From Alphaproteobacteria bacterium (GTDB taxonomy: Bacteria > Pseudomonadota > Alphaproteobacteria > CALKHQ01): a stretch of DNA of 64,000 nt. The DNA lies in NCBI GenBank assembly GCA_041396705.1, contig JAWKYB010000011.1, positions 158,250 through 222,249 of the forward strand, written 5' to 3'. Positions 52,811 to 61,912 of this stretch are shown here, piece by piece. The notes below the pieces were generated by a model. It was not told where the DNA came from, made no database searches, and was given only the letters and a program-made list of their open reading frames with translations. The translations under genes were made by a program, and so were the position numbers. The first letter of the stretch is position 1; each line of letters opens with the position of its first letter.

Positions 52811-53845
52811 ATGTCGACCGAATCGCTCGACGTCCCGTCGCTGCCGGCCGACGCGCCGCCGGCCGAGATCGACGACCGCGGCACCGCGGCGGCGATGGGC
52901 GGGGCCGCATTCCGCGGCCGGCCGCACGAGATGTTCACCGCGGTGCGCGGCATGGGCCGCGAGCTGTGGCAGGACAAGGCCGGCTTCGTCGGCCTCGTCG
53001 TGCTCGTGCTGCTGGTGCTGATGGCGATCTTCGCACCGCTGCTGGCGCCCTACGAGCCCGGCGACCAGAACCTGCCGCTCAAGTTCCGCCCGCCGGTGTG
53101 GCAGGAGGGCGGCAGCTGGGCGCATGTGCTCGGCACCGACAATCTGGGCCGCGACGTGCTGTCCCGGCTGATCCACGGCAGCCAGGTCTCGCTGATCGTC
53201 GGCGTCGCGGTGGTGGCGCTGGCCGGCGGCTTCGGCGTGCTGATGGGTCTGCTCGCCGGCTATCGCGGCGGGCGCACCGACGCCTTCATCATGCGCTGGA
53301 TCGACACGCAGATCGCCTTTCCGGGCCTGCTGCTGGCCTTGATCATCCTGGCCGTGGTCGGCGCGTCGATGACCACGGTGATCATCGTGCTGGCGATCAA
53401 CGGCTGGATGGTCTACGGCCGCATGACCCGCGGCATCGTGCTGTCGGTGCGCCAGCTGCCCTATGTCGAGGCGGCGGAGATGGTCGGCTGCCCGTCCTGG
53501 CGCGTGGTGTTCCGCCACATCCTGCCCAACCTGACCTCGCCGCTGCTGACGCTGGCGATCCTGGAGTTCGCCCGCATCATCCTGGCCGAGGCGGCGCTGA
53601 GCTTCCTCGGCCTCGGCATCCAGCCGCCGCAGACCTCCTGGGGCCTCGATGTGGCGATCGGCAAGGAATACATGTTCAAAGCCTGGTGGCTGGTGACCAT
53701 TCCCGGCACCGCCATCGCCATCACCGTGCTGGCGATCAACATGGTGGCGAGCTGGGCGCGCATCACCTCCGACCCGCAGGAGCGCGAGAAGCGCTTTGCC
53801 CGGGTGCTGGCCGCGCGCGAGAAGCGCCGGGCGCGGGCGGCATGA
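52811..53845 (+). CDS. ABC importer permease, DppC type
   Basis: A 344-residue permease, the second half of the channel. A ~55-residue polar N-terminal extension precedes the first helix (GFVGLVVLVLLVLMAIFAPLLAPYEP). HVLGTDNLGRDVLSRLIHGSQVSL and the EAA loop (YVEAAEMVGCPSWRVVFRHILPN) are typical of DppC. It begins six bases after the DppB-type stop and its stop overlaps the next start (ATGA). Confidence 0.93.
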   Translation: MSTESLDVPSLPADAPPAEIDDRGTAAAMGGAAFRGRPHEMFTAVRGMGRELWQDKAGFVGLVVLVLLVLMAIFAPLLAPYEPGDQNLPLKFRPPVWQEGGSWAHVLGTDNLGRDVLSRLIHGSQVSLIVGVAVVALAGGFGVLMGLLAGYRGGRTDAFIMRWIDTQIAFPGLLLALIILAVVGASMTTVIIVLAINGWMVYGRMTRGIVLSVRQLPYVEAAEMVGCPSWRVVFRHILPNLTSPLLTLAILEFARIILAEAALSFLGLGIQPPQTSWGLDVAIGKEYMFKAWWLVTIPGTAIAITVLAINMVASWARITSDPQEREKRFARVLAAREKRRARAA

Positions 53846-54879
53846 TCGCGGACGCGCCGTTGCTGGAGATCGAGGACCTGCGGGTCCACTTCATGACCCG
53901 CCGCGGCACGGTGGAGGCGGTCCGCGGCGTCTCGCTGGCGGTCGGCCCGGGCGAGACGCTGGGCATCGTCGGCGAGAGCGGCTCCGGCAAGAGCGTCACC
54001 GCCCAGGCGGCGATGGGGCTGGTCCACGTGCCCGGCAAGATCGTCGGCGGCGACATCCGCTGGCGCGGCCACACCCTGCTCGGCCCCGCCGGCCGGCGCA
54101 CGGCCGCGGCGGTGCGCGGCGCCAAGATGGCGATCATCTTCCAGGACCCGATGACGTCGCTGAACCCGGTGTTCACGGTCGGTACCCAGATCACCGAGGT
54201 GATGACCCATCACCTGAAGATGGGCCGCAAGGCGGCGTGGGACCGGGCGCGCGAGCTGATGGCGCTGGTCGGCATCAACGCGCCGGACAAGCGGCTGCGC
54301 CAGTATCCGCACGAGTTCTCCGGCGGCATGCGCCAGCGTGTGATGATCGCGATGGCGCTGGCCTGCGAGCCGGAGCTGCTGATCGCCGACGAGCCGACCA
54401 CCGCGCTGGACGTCACCATCCAGGCGCAGATCCTGGAGCTGATCGCCGAACTGCAGGAGAAGCTGGGGCTGTCGGTCATCCTGATCACCCACGACCTCGG
54501 CGTCGTCGCGGGGCTGTGCCACCGGGTTGCGGTGATGTATGCCGGCCGGGTGGTGGAGCAGGGCGAGGCCGAGGCGCTGTTCGACGACCCGGCTCATCCC
54601 TACACACTGGGCCTGCTGCGTTCGACTCCCCGGCTGGACGAGCTGCGCGAGCGGTTGATCGCCATCGACGGTGCGCCGCCGGGGATGATCGGCCCGCCGG
54701 CCGGCTGCGCCTTCATGCGCCGCTGCCCGGCGGCGGACGGCGCCTGCGCCGACGACCCCGCGCTGCGCGAGGTTGCCCCGGGGCGGCTGGCGGCGTGCGT
54801 GCGGCCCTTCACCAACGCCTGGGCCGCGGTCGATGCGCCGGGCCGGCGGGTCGCGGGAAGGAGCCTCGGCGCTGCCTGA
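53842..54879 (+). CDS. ABC importer ATPase, DppD type
   Basis: A 345-residue ATPase: Walker A GESGSGKS, Q-loop FQDPMTSLNP, signature FSGGMRQR, Walker B LLIADEPTTALD and switch His in ITHD. The C-terminal oligopeptide-transporter extension has CAFMRRCPAADGAC, the cysteine pattern of DppD/DppF proteins, which can hold an Fe-S cluster in some relatives. It energises the permease pair. Confidence 0.93.
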   Translation: MIADAPLLEIEDLRVHFMTRRGTVEAVRGVSLAVGPGETLGIVGESGSGKSVTAQAAMGLVHVPGKIVGGDIRWRGHTLLGPAGRRTAAAVRGAKMAIIFQDPMTSLNPVFTVGTQITEVMTHHLKMGRKAAWDRARELMALVGINAPDKRLRQYPHEFSGGMRQRVMIAMALACEPELLIADEPTTALDVTIQAQILELIAELQEKLGLSVILITHDLGVVAGLCHRVAVMYAGRVVEQGEAEALFDDPAHPYTLGLLRSTPRLDELRERLIAIDGAPPGMIGPPAGCAFMRRCPAADGACADDPALREVAPGRLAACVRPFTNAWAAVDAPGRRVAGRSLGAA

Positions 54880-54892
54880 CGGACAGGAATAC

Positions 54893-55891
54893 ATGGCCGC
54901 AACGCCCGCCCGCACCGCGCCGCCGCTGGTTGAGGTCGAGGGCCTGTCGGTGCACTTCCCGGCCGGCCGCTCCGGCTTCTGGGGCCAGTCGCAGCTGTTC
55001 GTGCACGCGGTCGACGACGTCAGCTTCGCGATCGCGCCGGGCGAGACCCTGGGCCTGGTCGGCGAGAGCGGCTCGGGCAAGACCACCACCGGGCGGGCCA
55101 TCCTGCGCCGGGTGCCGGCGACCCGTGGTTTCGTGCGATTCCGCGGCCAGGACATCACCCATGTCGAAGGGGAGCCGCTGCGCCAGCTGCGCCGGCACAT
55201 GCAGCTGATCTTCCAGGACCCCTATGCCAGCCTGAACCCGCGCATGCGCATCGGCGAGATCGTGGCCGAGCCGGTGCTGGTGCACGGCCTGGTCCGCGAC
55301 GCGGCCGCGGCGCGCGCGCTGGTGGTCGACCTGCTGGAACGCGTCGGCCTGCCGGCCGACGCCATCGACCGCCACCCGCACGCCTTTTCCGGCGGCCAGC
55401 GCCAGCGCGTCGGCATCGCCCGCGCGCTGGCACTTCAGCCCGAGTTCATCGTCGCCGACGAGCCGGTGTCGGCGCTCGACGTCTCGGTGCGCGCCCAGGT
55501 GGTCAACCTGCTGCAGGACCTGCAGCAGGAGCTGGGGCTGACCTATCTGTTCATCGCCCACGACCTCTCGGTGGTGCAGCACATCTCGCACCGCATCGCC
55601 ATCATGTATGCCGGCCACCTGGTGGAGATCGCGCCGGCCGAGGCGATCTATGCCGACCCGAAGCATCCCTATACCGAGGCGCTGCTGTCGGCCGTGCCGA
55701 TCCCCGACCCGAAGGTGCAGCGCAGGCGCCGCCGCATCGTCTATTCCGGCGAGGTGCCGAGCCCGATCCATCCGCCGGCCGGCTGCCGCTTCGCCTCGCG
55801 CTGCCCGCAGGTCACCGACCAGTGCCGCGCCGAGGTGCCGCCGCTGGAGGCCAAGGCGCCCGGCCATCTCGCCGCCTGCTGGCGCCGCTGA
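54893..55891 (+). CDS. ABC importer ATPase, DppF type
   Basis: A 332-residue ATPase: Walker A GESGSGKT, Q-loop FQDPYASLNP, signature FSGGQRQR, Walker B FIVADEPVSALD and switch His in IAHD. The C-terminal extension reads PAGCRFASRCPQVTDQC. The ATG at 54893 follows ACAGGAATAC. Together with the DppD-type subunit it forms the heterodimeric motor. It is the last gene of the importer operon and converges with the lipoprotein gene. Confidence 0.93.
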   Translation: MAATPARTAPPLVEVEGLSVHFPAGRSGFWGQSQLFVHAVDDVSFAIAPGETLGLVGESGSGKTTTGRAILRRVPATRGFVRFRGQDITHVEGEPLRQLRRHMQLIFQDPYASLNPRMRIGEIVAEPVLVHGLVRDAAAARALVVDLLERVGLPADAIDRHPHAFSGGQRQRVGIARALALQPEFIVADEPVSALDVSVRAQVVNLLQDLQQELGLTYLFIAHDLSVVQHISHRIAIMYAGHLVEIAPAEAIYADPKHPYTEALLSAVPIPDPKVQRRRRRIVYSGEVPSPIHPPAGCRFASRCPQVTDQCRAEVPPLEAKAPGHLAACWRR

Positions 55892-55959
55892 GCACCGCCT
55901 GCCGGCAATGGGCCGGCGGGACGCGCCAGCGCGGCCGGCGCATCGTTCGGTCCGGGCGA

Positions 55960-56422
55960 TCAGCAGGCCTCGTACCGTCCGGTCTGCGTTGTAGCGCACG
56001 TAGCTCTCCCTGACCTCCTGGTGGCCATCGGCAAAGGTGATCACGTTGTTCACCTGATAGCAGCTCGGGCCGTAGCTCGGCGCCGAGATCGCCGTGACCT
56101 GGCCGCTGCTGCCGCCCGGCTTGTTCCACTGCACGGTCTGACCCGGCGCGTTCAGTGCGCCTGCGGTCGCCTGTTCCCATTTCGCCTGCTCGTCCGCGTC
56201 GAGCTGGGCGCCGATCGCGCCGCCAAGCAGCGCACCCAGCAGCGCGCCGCCGACGGTGGCGGCGACGTTGCCGGTGCCGCTGCCGAACTGGTTGCCGGCG
56301 ACGCCGCCCGCAACAGCGCCGGCACCGGCGCCGATCGCCGCACGGCTGGGGCCGCGCTCGCCGCAGCCGGCGGCGGCAAGGGCGATCACGGCGGTCGCGG
56401 AAAGAATCATCAGTTTTGTCAT
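55960..56422 (-). CDS. glycine-zipper outer-membrane lipoprotein, end uncertain
   Basis: A lipoprotein: lipobox with Cys20 (ALAAAGC), then a glycine-zipper 2TM segment (AAIGAGAGAVAGGVAGNQFG, GGALLGALLGGAIGAQLDADE), then a small C-terminal domain (YVRYNADRTV). RBS GAGGG precedes the ATG at 56422. As written the frame has no stop and runs through the opposite-strand importer gene. One base of shift near 55975 would give a natural ending YEAC followed by TGA at 55960-55962, which I adopt. Proteins of this kind help envelope integrity. Confidence 0.7.
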
Positions 56423-56566
56423 CGGCTTGACCCTCACTCCGTGCAGAAACGATCGCCACAGAGATAGGCCGGATTGGAAAGTCGCAATAACATAGGTCAT
56501 GAAAATGTTGTATTTTTTGGTGCGACCGGCGGGACGGCCGCGACCCGCCGGCCCTCGACCGGGCGG

Positions 56567-57340
56567 TTACTTCAGCGACAGGCCGCCGTCGACCATCAGC
56601 ACCTGGCCGGTGACGTGGCCTGCCGCGGGCGACAGGAAGAAGGCGATGGCGGCGGCGACGTCGTCGGGGCGGGCCAGCTTCAGCAACGGCGTCGCCCGCC
56701 GGGCCGCTTCCCAGGCCTCCGGCTTGATCGCGTGGTGCGCGCCCGGGTCCTTCTGGGTGTAGCCCGGCGCCACCACGTTGACCGTGGCGCCATGCGGCGC
56801 CAGCTGGACGGCGAGCGCCTTGGCCATCGCCTCGATCGCGCCCTTGGCGGCGGCGGTGGCGGGAAAGATGGTGTCGTTGACGCCGAACACGTGCGCCACG
56901 AACGAGCTGACCGCGACCACCCGCCCGCAAGGCGAGGCGGCGAGGTCGTCCAGCAGCGCGGTGACCAGGCGGAAGAAGGCCAGCGGCATCGCCGCCTGCG
57001 CCGCCGCGAAATCAGCCTCGCCAAGCTCGCCGAACCGGCGCCGGTCTGCGCTGCCGGCGTTGGCAACGAAGCGGTCGATGCGCCCGAACGCGGCCCGGCC
57101 GGCGGCGGCGATCCGATCGGCCGTCTGCGGCTCGGCCAGATCGCCCAGCGCGGTCTCGACCGTAGCGCCGGCGGCGCGGCAGGCCGCTGCGACAGCGGCG
57201 AGCTTGTCCTCGCTGCGCCGCGTGTGCAGCATCAGGCGGGCACCGGGCACGGCCAGGCCGCGTGCGGTGGCCGCGCCGATGCCGCTGGCCGCGCCGGTGA
57301 CGAGCGTCGCAGGTTGGTTGGTGTCGGGTGCGGCGGCCAT
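56567..57340 (-). CDS. short-chain dehydrogenase/reductase with Tyr replaced
   Basis: A 257-residue SDR: cofactor motif TGAASGIGAAT (15-25), FVANAGSADRR, Ser in VAVSSFVAHVFG and the C-terminal VTGQVLMVDGGLSL. At the catalytic YxxxK position the sequence is ATAAAKGAIEAMAK: Lys is kept but Tyr is Thr. Activity is therefore uncertain. It is a stand-alone gene divergent from the SnoaL-like gene. Confidence 0.82.
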   Translation of the reverse strand: MAAAPDTNQPATLVTGAASGIGAATARGLAVPGARLMLHTRRSEDKLAAVAAACRAAGATVETALGDLAEPQTADRIAAAGRAAFGRIDRFVANAGSADRRRFGELGEADFAAAQAAMPLAFFRLVTALLDDLAASPCGRVVAVSSFVAHVFGVNDTIFPATAAAKGAIEAMAKALAVQLAPHGATVNVVAPGYTQKDPGAHHAIKPEAWEAARRATPLLKLARPDDVAAAIAFFLSPAAGHVTGQVLMVDGGLSLK

Positions 57341-57382
57341 CGATCGCTCCGGTCGGATTCACGCAACGAGGGGGAGTTCACA

Positions 57383-57829
57383 ATGGCAGATTCGGCCGAC
57401 ATCGCCAGCATTGCCGACTGGTTCCGACAGTGGGGCGCGCTGGTTTCGGCGGTGGACTTCGTGCCGGCGCGGGCGCTGTTCGACAAGGACGTGGTCGGCT
57501 TCGGCACGTTCCAGGACCAGGTCCACGGCCAGGCGGCGCTGGAGGCGGAACAGTGGCGCCGGGTGTGGCCGACCATCGAGGATTTCGCCTTCGACACCGG
57601 CAGCCTGGTCGCCCAGGTCTCGCCCGACCGGCTGATGGCCTCGGCGGCGATCCTGTGGACCTCGACCGGCATCGCCGAGGACGGCAGCCGGTTCCCGCGG
57701 CCCGGCCGCTGCACCGTGGCGCTGCGCCGCGATGCCGTCGACGCGCCGTGGAAGGGCATCCACACCCACTTCTCGCTGCACCGCGGCGTGCCGCAGCGTT
57801 CGCACGGCCAGCGACAGCCGCGCTCCTGA
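57383..57829 (+). CDS. SnoaL/NTF2-like protein
   Basis: A 148-residue cone-shaped alpha+beta-barrel protein: IADWFRQWGALVSAVDFVPARALFDKDVVGFG at the N-terminus and beta-strand-rich WTSTGIAEDGSRFPRPGRCTVALRR, HTHFSLHRG at the end. Family members are small ligand-binding or isomerase-type proteins. GAGGGGGAG lies nine bases before the ATG. No role can be deduced. Confidence 0.75.
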   Translation: MADSADIASIADWFRQWGALVSAVDFVPARALFDKDVVGFGTFQDQVHGQAALEAEQWRRVWPTIEDFAFDTGSLVAQVSPDRLMASAAILWTSTGIAEDGSRFPRPGRCTVALRRDAVDAPWKGIHTHFSLHRGVPQRSHGQRQPRS

Positions 57830-57861
57830 CGCAGACCCGGCCGCGGCGCTCCGCCCGCCGC

Positions 57862-58626
57862 CTACCAGCAGGTGAAGCCGCCGTCGACGATCAGGTCGAC
57901 GCCGGTGCAGAACGACGCGGCCGGGCTGGCCAGGAACACTGCCGGGCCCGCCATCTCGTCGACCGAGGCCATCCGGCCCATCGGCGTCTCGGACTCGAAC
58001 TGCTTCACCTGCTCCGCCACCTCGGGACGCAGGTTCATCGGCGTGGCGGTGTAGCCGGGGCTGATCGCGTTGACCCGGATGCCGCGGTCGCACCATTCCA
58101 TCGCCAGGCTCTTGCTCAGGTGGATCACCGCGGCCTTGGAGCTGTTGTAGTGCGCCTGCTTCAGCCCGCGGTTGACGATGCTGCCCGACATCGAGGCGAT
58201 GTTCATGATCGAGCCGTTGCGCCGCGGCAGCATCACCCGCGCCTCGGCCTGGCATGAGCGGAACAGGCCGGTCAGGTTGACGTCGATCATCCGCTGCCAC
58301 TGCGCCGCCTCCATCGCCTCGGCCGGGGCGGCGTTGGCAATGCCGGCACAGTTGCCGGCGATGCTGATCGGGCCGAGCCTGCGCTCGACCTCGGCGATCG
58401 CCTCGGCCAGGTCCAGCTCCTCGCGCACGTCGCCGCGCACGGCGCAACCGTTGCGCCCGGTGCCCTCGACCTTGGCGACGGTGTCGTCCAGGCCCGCGCT
58501 GTCGGCGAGGTCGAAGCAGCCCACGTCGGCGCCGGCCTCGGCATAGGCGATGGCGATGCGCTGGCCGATCCCGCTGCCGGCGCCGGTGACGAAGGCGACC
58601 TGGCCGTCGAGCCGAAACATGTCCAT
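57862..58626 (-). CDS. short-chain dehydrogenase/reductase
   Basis: A 254-residue classical SDR: TGAGSGIGQRI (14-24), GNCAGIAN, catalytic Ser in NIASMSGS, and YNSSK (Tyr/Lys intact). The C-terminal motif is CTGVDLIVDGGFTCW. It resembles polyol/sugar dehydrogenases in its LDGQVAFVTGAGSGIG start and GYTATPMN loop. It is divergent from the sugar isomerase-kinase-acetate kinase operon, 141 bp away, so a carbohydrate substrate is plausible. Confidence 0.88.
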   Translation of the reverse strand: MDMFRLDGQVAFVTGAGSGIGQRIAIAYAEAGADVGCFDLADSAGLDDTVAKVEGTGRNGCAVRGDVREELDLAEAIAEVERRLGPISIAGNCAGIANAAPAEAMEAAQWQRMIDVNLTGLFRSCQAEARVMLPRRNGSIMNIASMSGSIVNRGLKQAHYNSSKAAVIHLSKSLAMEWCDRGIRVNAISPGYTATPMNLRPEVAEQVKQFESETPMGRMASVDEMAGPAVFLASPAASFCTGVDLIVDGGFTCW

Positions 58627-58767
58627 GGTGGGCGGTCCTCCCTTGCGTTGTCGCGCGACTGCTTAGCAGCGGCCGGCCGCGGCAAGAAGGCACAATCGGC
58701 GCCGCCTTGTCGCGCCCGGGCAATGCCCGTAGGGTCGGACCGATCCCAACCGCACCAGGACCCACCG

Positions 58768-59760
58768 ATGGCGCTGCGCCCCGATTTCGCCACCCGGCTG
58801 AACTCCTTCGCCGCCGACCGCGGCGTGGGCGGGCGGCCGACGCCGCTGGAGCTGATCCGCCGTGCCGGCACGGTGGAGGGCCTGACCTCGGTCGACCTGA
58901 ATTTCCCCGACCATTTCGCCGGCTCGACGCTGGCCGAGGTGCGCGCCTGCGTCGCCGACGCCGGGCTCGGCATCAACGGGCTGGCCATGCGCTACTACGG
59001 CGATGCGGACTTCAAGCGCGGTGCGCTCGGCCATCCCGACGCTGCGATCCGGCAGAAGGCGGTCGAGCTGACGCTGCGCGGGGTCGACGCCACCGCCGAG
59101 GCCGGCGCCGACCTGCTGACCGTCTGGCTGGGCGAGGACGGCTTCGACTATCCGTTCCAGGCCGACTATGCCGATCTGTGGAAGACGGTCGCCGACGGCC
59201 TGCGCCGGGTCGCGCTGCACAACCCGGATGTCCGCATCGCCATCGAGTACAAGCCCGACGAGCCGCGCGCCCGCGCCCTGCTGGGCGACATCGGCACAAC
59301 CCTGCTGATGATCCGCGAGATCGGCTGCGCCAATGTCGGCGTGTGCCTGGACTTCGCCCATGTGCTCTACGCCGGCGAGCAACCGGCCTTCGCCGCCGCC
59401 ATGGCCGCGCATCACGCCCGGCTCTACGGCCTGCACCTGAACGACGCCTACGGGGCGCGCGACGACGGCATGATGGTCGGCAGCGTGCACGGCCTGCAGA
59501 CGCTGGAGCTGCTGTTCACCATGGATCGGGTCGGCTACGACGGCGCGATCTATTTCGACACCTTCCCCGACGCCTCCGGGCTCGACCCGGTCGAGGAATG
59601 CCGCACCAACATCATGGTGACGAAGCGGCTGCTGGAGATGGTGGAGACGCTGCGCGGCCGCAACGACCTGGCCGAGGCGTTGGCGCGGCAGGACACCATC
59701 GCCGGCCAGCGCATCGCCCAGGGCGTGCTGCTCGGCATCGCCGGCGGCGCCGGGGCCTGA
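58768..59760 (+). CDS. xylose-isomerase-like TIM-barrel sugar isomerase/epimerase
   Basis: A 330-residue AP-endonuclease-2 (xylose isomerase-like) barrel: LTSVDLNFPDHFAG, LTVWLGEDGFDYPFQ, IAIEYKPDEPRAR (metal-binding Glu), VGVCLDFAHVLYAG (Asp and His), LYGLHLNDAYGARDDGMMVGSVHG, and YFDTFPDASGLDPVEE. It resembles L-rhamnose isomerase/erythrulose-phosphate-type isomerases. The first gene of a three-gene operon with a PfkB kinase and acetate kinase, so the product is probably phosphorylated next. Confidence 0.85.
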   Translation: MALRPDFATRLNSFAADRGVGGRPTPLELIRRAGTVEGLTSVDLNFPDHFAGSTLAEVRACVADAGLGINGLAMRYYGDADFKRGALGHPDAAIRQKAVELTLRGVDATAEAGADLLTVWLGEDGFDYPFQADYADLWKTVADGLRRVALHNPDVRIAIEYKPDEPRARALLGDIGTTLLMIREIGCANVGVCLDFAHVLYAGEQPAFAAAMAAHHARLYGLHLNDAYGARDDGMMVGSVHGLQTLELLFTMDRVGYDGAIYFDTFPDASGLDPVEECRTNIMVTKRLLEMVETLRGRNDLAEALARQDTIAGQRIAQGVLLGIAGGAGA

Positions 59761-59779
59761 CCCGACCGGACGCGCGACC

Positions 59780-60724
59780 ATGCAGCCGGCGCCGCGCATC
59801 ACGGTCTTCGGCAGCCTGCACATGGACATCGTGGTGCAGGCGCCGCGCCAGCCGCGGCTGGGCGAGACGCTGGCCGGCAGCAGCTGGCGGCCGGTGCCCG
59901 GCGGCAAGGGGCTGAACCAGGCGGTCCACGCCGCCCGCCACGGCGCCGCGGTGCGCATGGTCGGCCGGGTCGGGACCGACGACTTCGCCGGGCCGCTGCT
60001 GGCGCATCTGGCTCGCCACGGCGTGGACGCGCGCGGGGTGCGCCGCATGGAGGCGGCCGGCACCGGCATGAGCGTGGCCATCATCGAGGCGGCGGGCGAC
60101 TATGCCGCCGTGATCGTGTCCGGCGCCAACCAGTGCGTCGACGGCGACGACGTGGCGGCGGTGGCGGCGGGACCGGCCGACCTGCTGCTGCTGCAATACG
60201 AGGTGGCGCCGGCGGCGCTGGCGCCGGCGGCGCGGGCGGCGAAGGCGGCCGGCGCGCGGGTGGTGCTGAACGCCGCGCCGGCGGCGCCGGCGCCTGCCGG
60301 CCTGCTGGCGTCGGTCGACCTGCTGGCGGTCAACGCGATCGAGGCGGAGATGCTGTCCGGCATGCCCGTCGCCGACCTGGCAGGGGCGCACCGGGCGCTG
60401 GCGGCACTGGCCGCGCAGGTGCCGGCGGTGGTGCTGACCCTCGGCGCCGACGGCCTGCTGCTGGCCGAGCGCGGCGGATCCGCCTGTCACATTCCCGGCC
60501 ATCGCGTCGCGGTCGTCGACACCCACGGTGCCGGCGACGCGCTGATCGGTGCGCTGGCCTGTCGGCTGGCCGCCGGCGACGGGCTGGCGGCGGCGGCCCG
60601 CTACGGCAACGCGGCGGCCGCGCTGATGGTTGCGAGCGCCGGTGCCGACCCCGCCGCGATCACGGTCGACGCCGTCGATGCCTTGCTGGCCGCCGAGGCG
60701 CGACGGAAGGCGGACCGGCCATGA
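59780..60724 (+). CDS. ribokinase-like PfkB-family sugar kinase
   Basis: A 314-residue PfkB kinase: FGSLHMDIVVQAPRQPRLGETL, PGGKGLNQAVHAARHGAAVRMVGRVG (PfkB signature 1) and VVDTHGAGDALIGALACRLAAG (signature 2, catalytic Asp). It looks like ribokinase. The stop codon overlaps the acetate kinase start (ATGA). The preceding isomerase gene is 19 bp away. Confidence 0.9.
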   Translation: MQPAPRITVFGSLHMDIVVQAPRQPRLGETLAGSSWRPVPGGKGLNQAVHAARHGAAVRMVGRVGTDDFAGPLLAHLARHGVDARGVRRMEAAGTGMSVAIIEAAGDYAAVIVSGANQCVDGDDVAAVAAGPADLLLLQYEVAPAALAPAARAAKAAGARVVLNAAPAAPAPAGLLASVDLLAVNAIEAEMLSGMPVADLAGAHRALAALAAQVPAVVLTLGADGLLLAERGGSACHIPGHRVAVVDTHGAGDALIGALACRLAAGDGLAAAARYGNAAAALMVASAGADPAAITVDAVDALLAAEARRKADRP

Positions 60725-61899
60725 CCGAGCACGTGCTGACCATCAACGCCGGATCGTCCTCGGTGAAGTTCGCGCTCTATGCACTCGACGACCGGCCGGT
60801 GGAGCGGCTGCGCGGCCAGGTCGACGGCATCGGCGCGACGCCGCGCATCGAGGCCCGCGTCGGGACCGAGATTCTGGCCGACGGCGACCCCCTCGATCCG
60901 GCCACCGACCAGGCGGCGGCGCTGCAACAGATCCTGCGGCTGATCGAGCGGCGATTCGGCGGCGTCGCCATCCCGGCGGTCGGCCACCGCGTGGTCCACG
61001 GCGGCGTCGACTATGCCGCGCCGATGGTGCTCGATGCCAAGGTCCTCGCCGACCTCGAGCGGCTGGTCAGGCTGGCGCCGCTGCACCAGCCGCACAACCT
61101 GGCCGGCATCCGCGCCGCCCGGGCCGCCTTCCCGCAGGCCCTGCAGGTGGCCTGTTTCGATACAGCCTTTCACCGCGCGCATCCCTGGGTCAACGACACC
61201 TTCGCCCTGCCGCGCAGCTACTACGACGAGGGCGTGCGCCGCTACGGCTTCCACGGCATCTCCTACGAATATGTCGCGATGCGGCTGCGCGCGGTCGCGC
61301 CGGCGCGGGCGGCGGGCCGGGTGGCGATCGCCCATCTCGGCAACGGGGCGTCGATGTGCGCGGTGCGCGACGGCCGCAGCGTCGGCTCGACCATGGGCTT
61401 CACCGCGCTCGACGGCCTGCCGATGGGCACCCGCTGCGGCCAGCTCGACCCCGGCGTCGTGCTGTACATGCTGGACGAGAAGGGGATGGACGCGCGCGAG
61501 ATCGAGGCCGTGCTCTACAAGCAGTCGGGGCTGAAGGGTCTGTCCGGGTTGTCACACGACATGCGGGAGCTGGAGGCGGCGGGCACGCCGGAGGCGGAAG
61601 AGGCCATCGCCTATTTCGTGTTCCGTATCCGGCGCGAGCTCGGCGCGATGGCGGCGATCCTCGGCGGGCTCGACGCCCTGGTGTTCTGCGGCGGGATCGG
61701 CGAGCACGCCTGGCGGGTGCGCGAGCGGGTGTGCGCCGACATGGGCTGGCTCGGCATCGCGCTGGACCGGGGGCGCAACCGTGCGGGCGAGACCGTGGTC
61801 TCGGCCGACGAGTCGGCGGTGGCGGTGCTGGTGATCCGGACCGACGAGGAACAGATGATCGCCGCCCACACCGCCGCGCTGCTGGCGGCGTCGCGCTGA
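60721..61899 (+). CDS. ackA: acetate kinase
   Basis: A 392-residue acetate kinase: LTINAGSSSVKFALY at the N-terminus, GHRVVHGG, FDTAFH, YGFHGISYEYV, HLGNGASMCAVRDGRSVGSTMGFTALDGL (family signature), and FCGGIGEHAWRVR. It interconverts acetyl phosphate and ATP/acetate. There is no phosphotransacetylase next to it; it follows sugar isomerase and kinase genes. Phosphoketolase, which releases acetyl phosphate from sugar phosphates, would make sense of this, but none is in the window. Confidence 0.94.
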   Translation: MTEHVLTINAGSSSVKFALYALDDRPVERLRGQVDGIGATPRIEARVGTEILADGDPLDPATDQAAALQQILRLIERRFGGVAIPAVGHRVVHGGVDYAAPMVLDAKVLADLERLVRLAPLHQPHNLAGIRAARAAFPQALQVACFDTAFHRAHPWVNDTFALPRSYYDEGVRRYGFHGISYEYVAMRLRAVAPARAAGRVAIAHLGNGASMCAVRDGRSVGSTMGFTALDGLPMGTRCGQLDPGVVLYMLDEKGMDAREIEAVLYKQSGLKGLSGLSHDMRELEAAGTPEAEEAIAYFVFRIRRELGAMAAILGGLDALVFCGGIGEHAWRVRERVCADMGWLGIALDRGRNRAGETVVSADESAVAVLVIRTDEEQMIAAHTAALLAASR

Positions 61900-61912
61900 A
61901 TGCGCCGCCGGC

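Noticed and set aside
50331..55891. Assignment of the importer as dipeptide-specific dpp
   Set aside because: The family also carries opines, nickel chelates and glutathione; nothing in the binding protein fixes the cargo, so gene symbols were left empty.
54809..55959. Extension of the lipoprotein frame by about 380 codons
   Set aside because: This part is antisense to the DppF-type ATPase and has shadow-frame composition. A single-base shift gives a natural stop at 55960.
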